Assembly (NCBI GenBank): GCA_003663055.1
Contig: QMZF01000100.1
Span: forward strand, 1-5,420
Direction of reading: 5' to 3'
Origin: Archaeoglobales archaeon
Lineage (GTDB): Archaea; Halobacteriota; Archaeoglobi; Archaeoglobales; Archaeoglobaceae
DNA: 5,420 bases
Below are positions 5,350 through 5,420 of this stretch, piece by piece. The notes below the pieces were generated by a model. That model did not search any database and was not told the DNA's origin. It worked only from the letters and a program-made list of their open reading frames with translations. Position 1 is the stretch's first letter. Each line of letters begins with the position of its first letter. The translations under genes were made by a program, and so were the position numbers.

Positions 5350-5420
5350 ATGCGCTGGCAATTGGTTCTTGCAGCAGTTGCTGTTGTTGCAGTCCTCTTT
5401 GCCGGATGTCAGACGGAGAA
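5350..5420 (+). CDS. N-terminus of a secreted lipoprotein (partial, runs off the window)
   Basis: Only the first 23 codons are present. They encode a textbook lipoprotein signal: a charged start (MRW), a hydrophobic core of leucine, alanine and valine (5-17) and a lipobox LFAGC (16-20) with Cys20 as the predicted lipidated and cleaved residue. The mature protein begins CQTE. It should be exported and anchored to the outer face of the cytoplasmic membrane. In archaea such proteins are often solute-binding components of ABC transporters, but nothing after the signal is visible, so no specific function can be given. It is independent of the upstream operon, with its own TATA box exactly spaced for a leaderless transcript. 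Confidence 0.75.
   Translation, partial: MRWQLVLAAVAVVAVLFAGCQTE

Noticed and set aside
1..5420. CRISPR array, insertion sequence or defence system
   Set aside because: No regularly spaced repeats, terminal inverted repeats, transposase motifs or defence-type domains were found by eye on either strand.

Overview
The window most likely comes from a hyperthermophilic euryarchaeon of the Archaeoglobus group. The malate dehydrogenase closely resembles the Archaeoglobus fulgidus enzyme as I remember it. The other genes are archaeal in type: archaeal CoaD, a DUF84 NTPase, a SplB-like radical SAM protein, and a tRNA gene without encoded CCA. The control signals are also archaeal: TATA boxes about 26 bp before transcript starts, T-rich terminators, and ATGA start/stop overlaps. 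The species itself cannot be named from the sequence alone.

Layout, left to right. Minus strand: a tRNA-Arg(GCG) gene (10-81) with its own TATA box, then mdh (167-1048), which is the second gene of a two-gene operon. The first gene of that operon is an FAD-dependent coenzyme A disulfide reductase/NADH oxidase-type protein with a C-terminal rhodanese domain (1052-2740, TTG start). An 88-bp divergent promoter region (2741-2828) separates it from a plus-strand operon of four tightly packed genes: a small unrecognised three-helix membrane protein (2829-3143), archaeal phosphopantetheine adenylyltransferase CoaD (3140-3589), a DUF84 inosine/xanthosine triphosphatase-like protein (3586-4107), and a SplB-like radical SAM protein (4116-4955). 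The first two junctions are 4-bp ATGA overlaps. After a T-rich end comes about 390 bp without an intact gene. It appears to hold a decayed, multiply frameshifted minus-strand remnant of the C-terminus of a large membrane protein. The window ends inside the signal peptide of a lipoprotein gene (from 5350) with its own promoter.

How it works together. The central divergent pair is the most coherent theme: one side makes coenzyme A (CoaD), and the other uses or maintains CoA thiol or persulfide at the expense of NAD(P)H (CoADR-rhodanese). Mdh, co-transcribed with the reductase, can supply NADH by oxidising malate. This fits a redox/sulfur metabolism module in a sulfur-compound-respiring anaerobe, but the functional coupling is inference. 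I see no CRISPR array, insertion sequence or recognisable defence system. The items most worth a second look are the unknown membrane protein coupled to coaD, the abutting divergent promoters, the extra cysteines of the radical SAM protein, and the pseudogene remnant.
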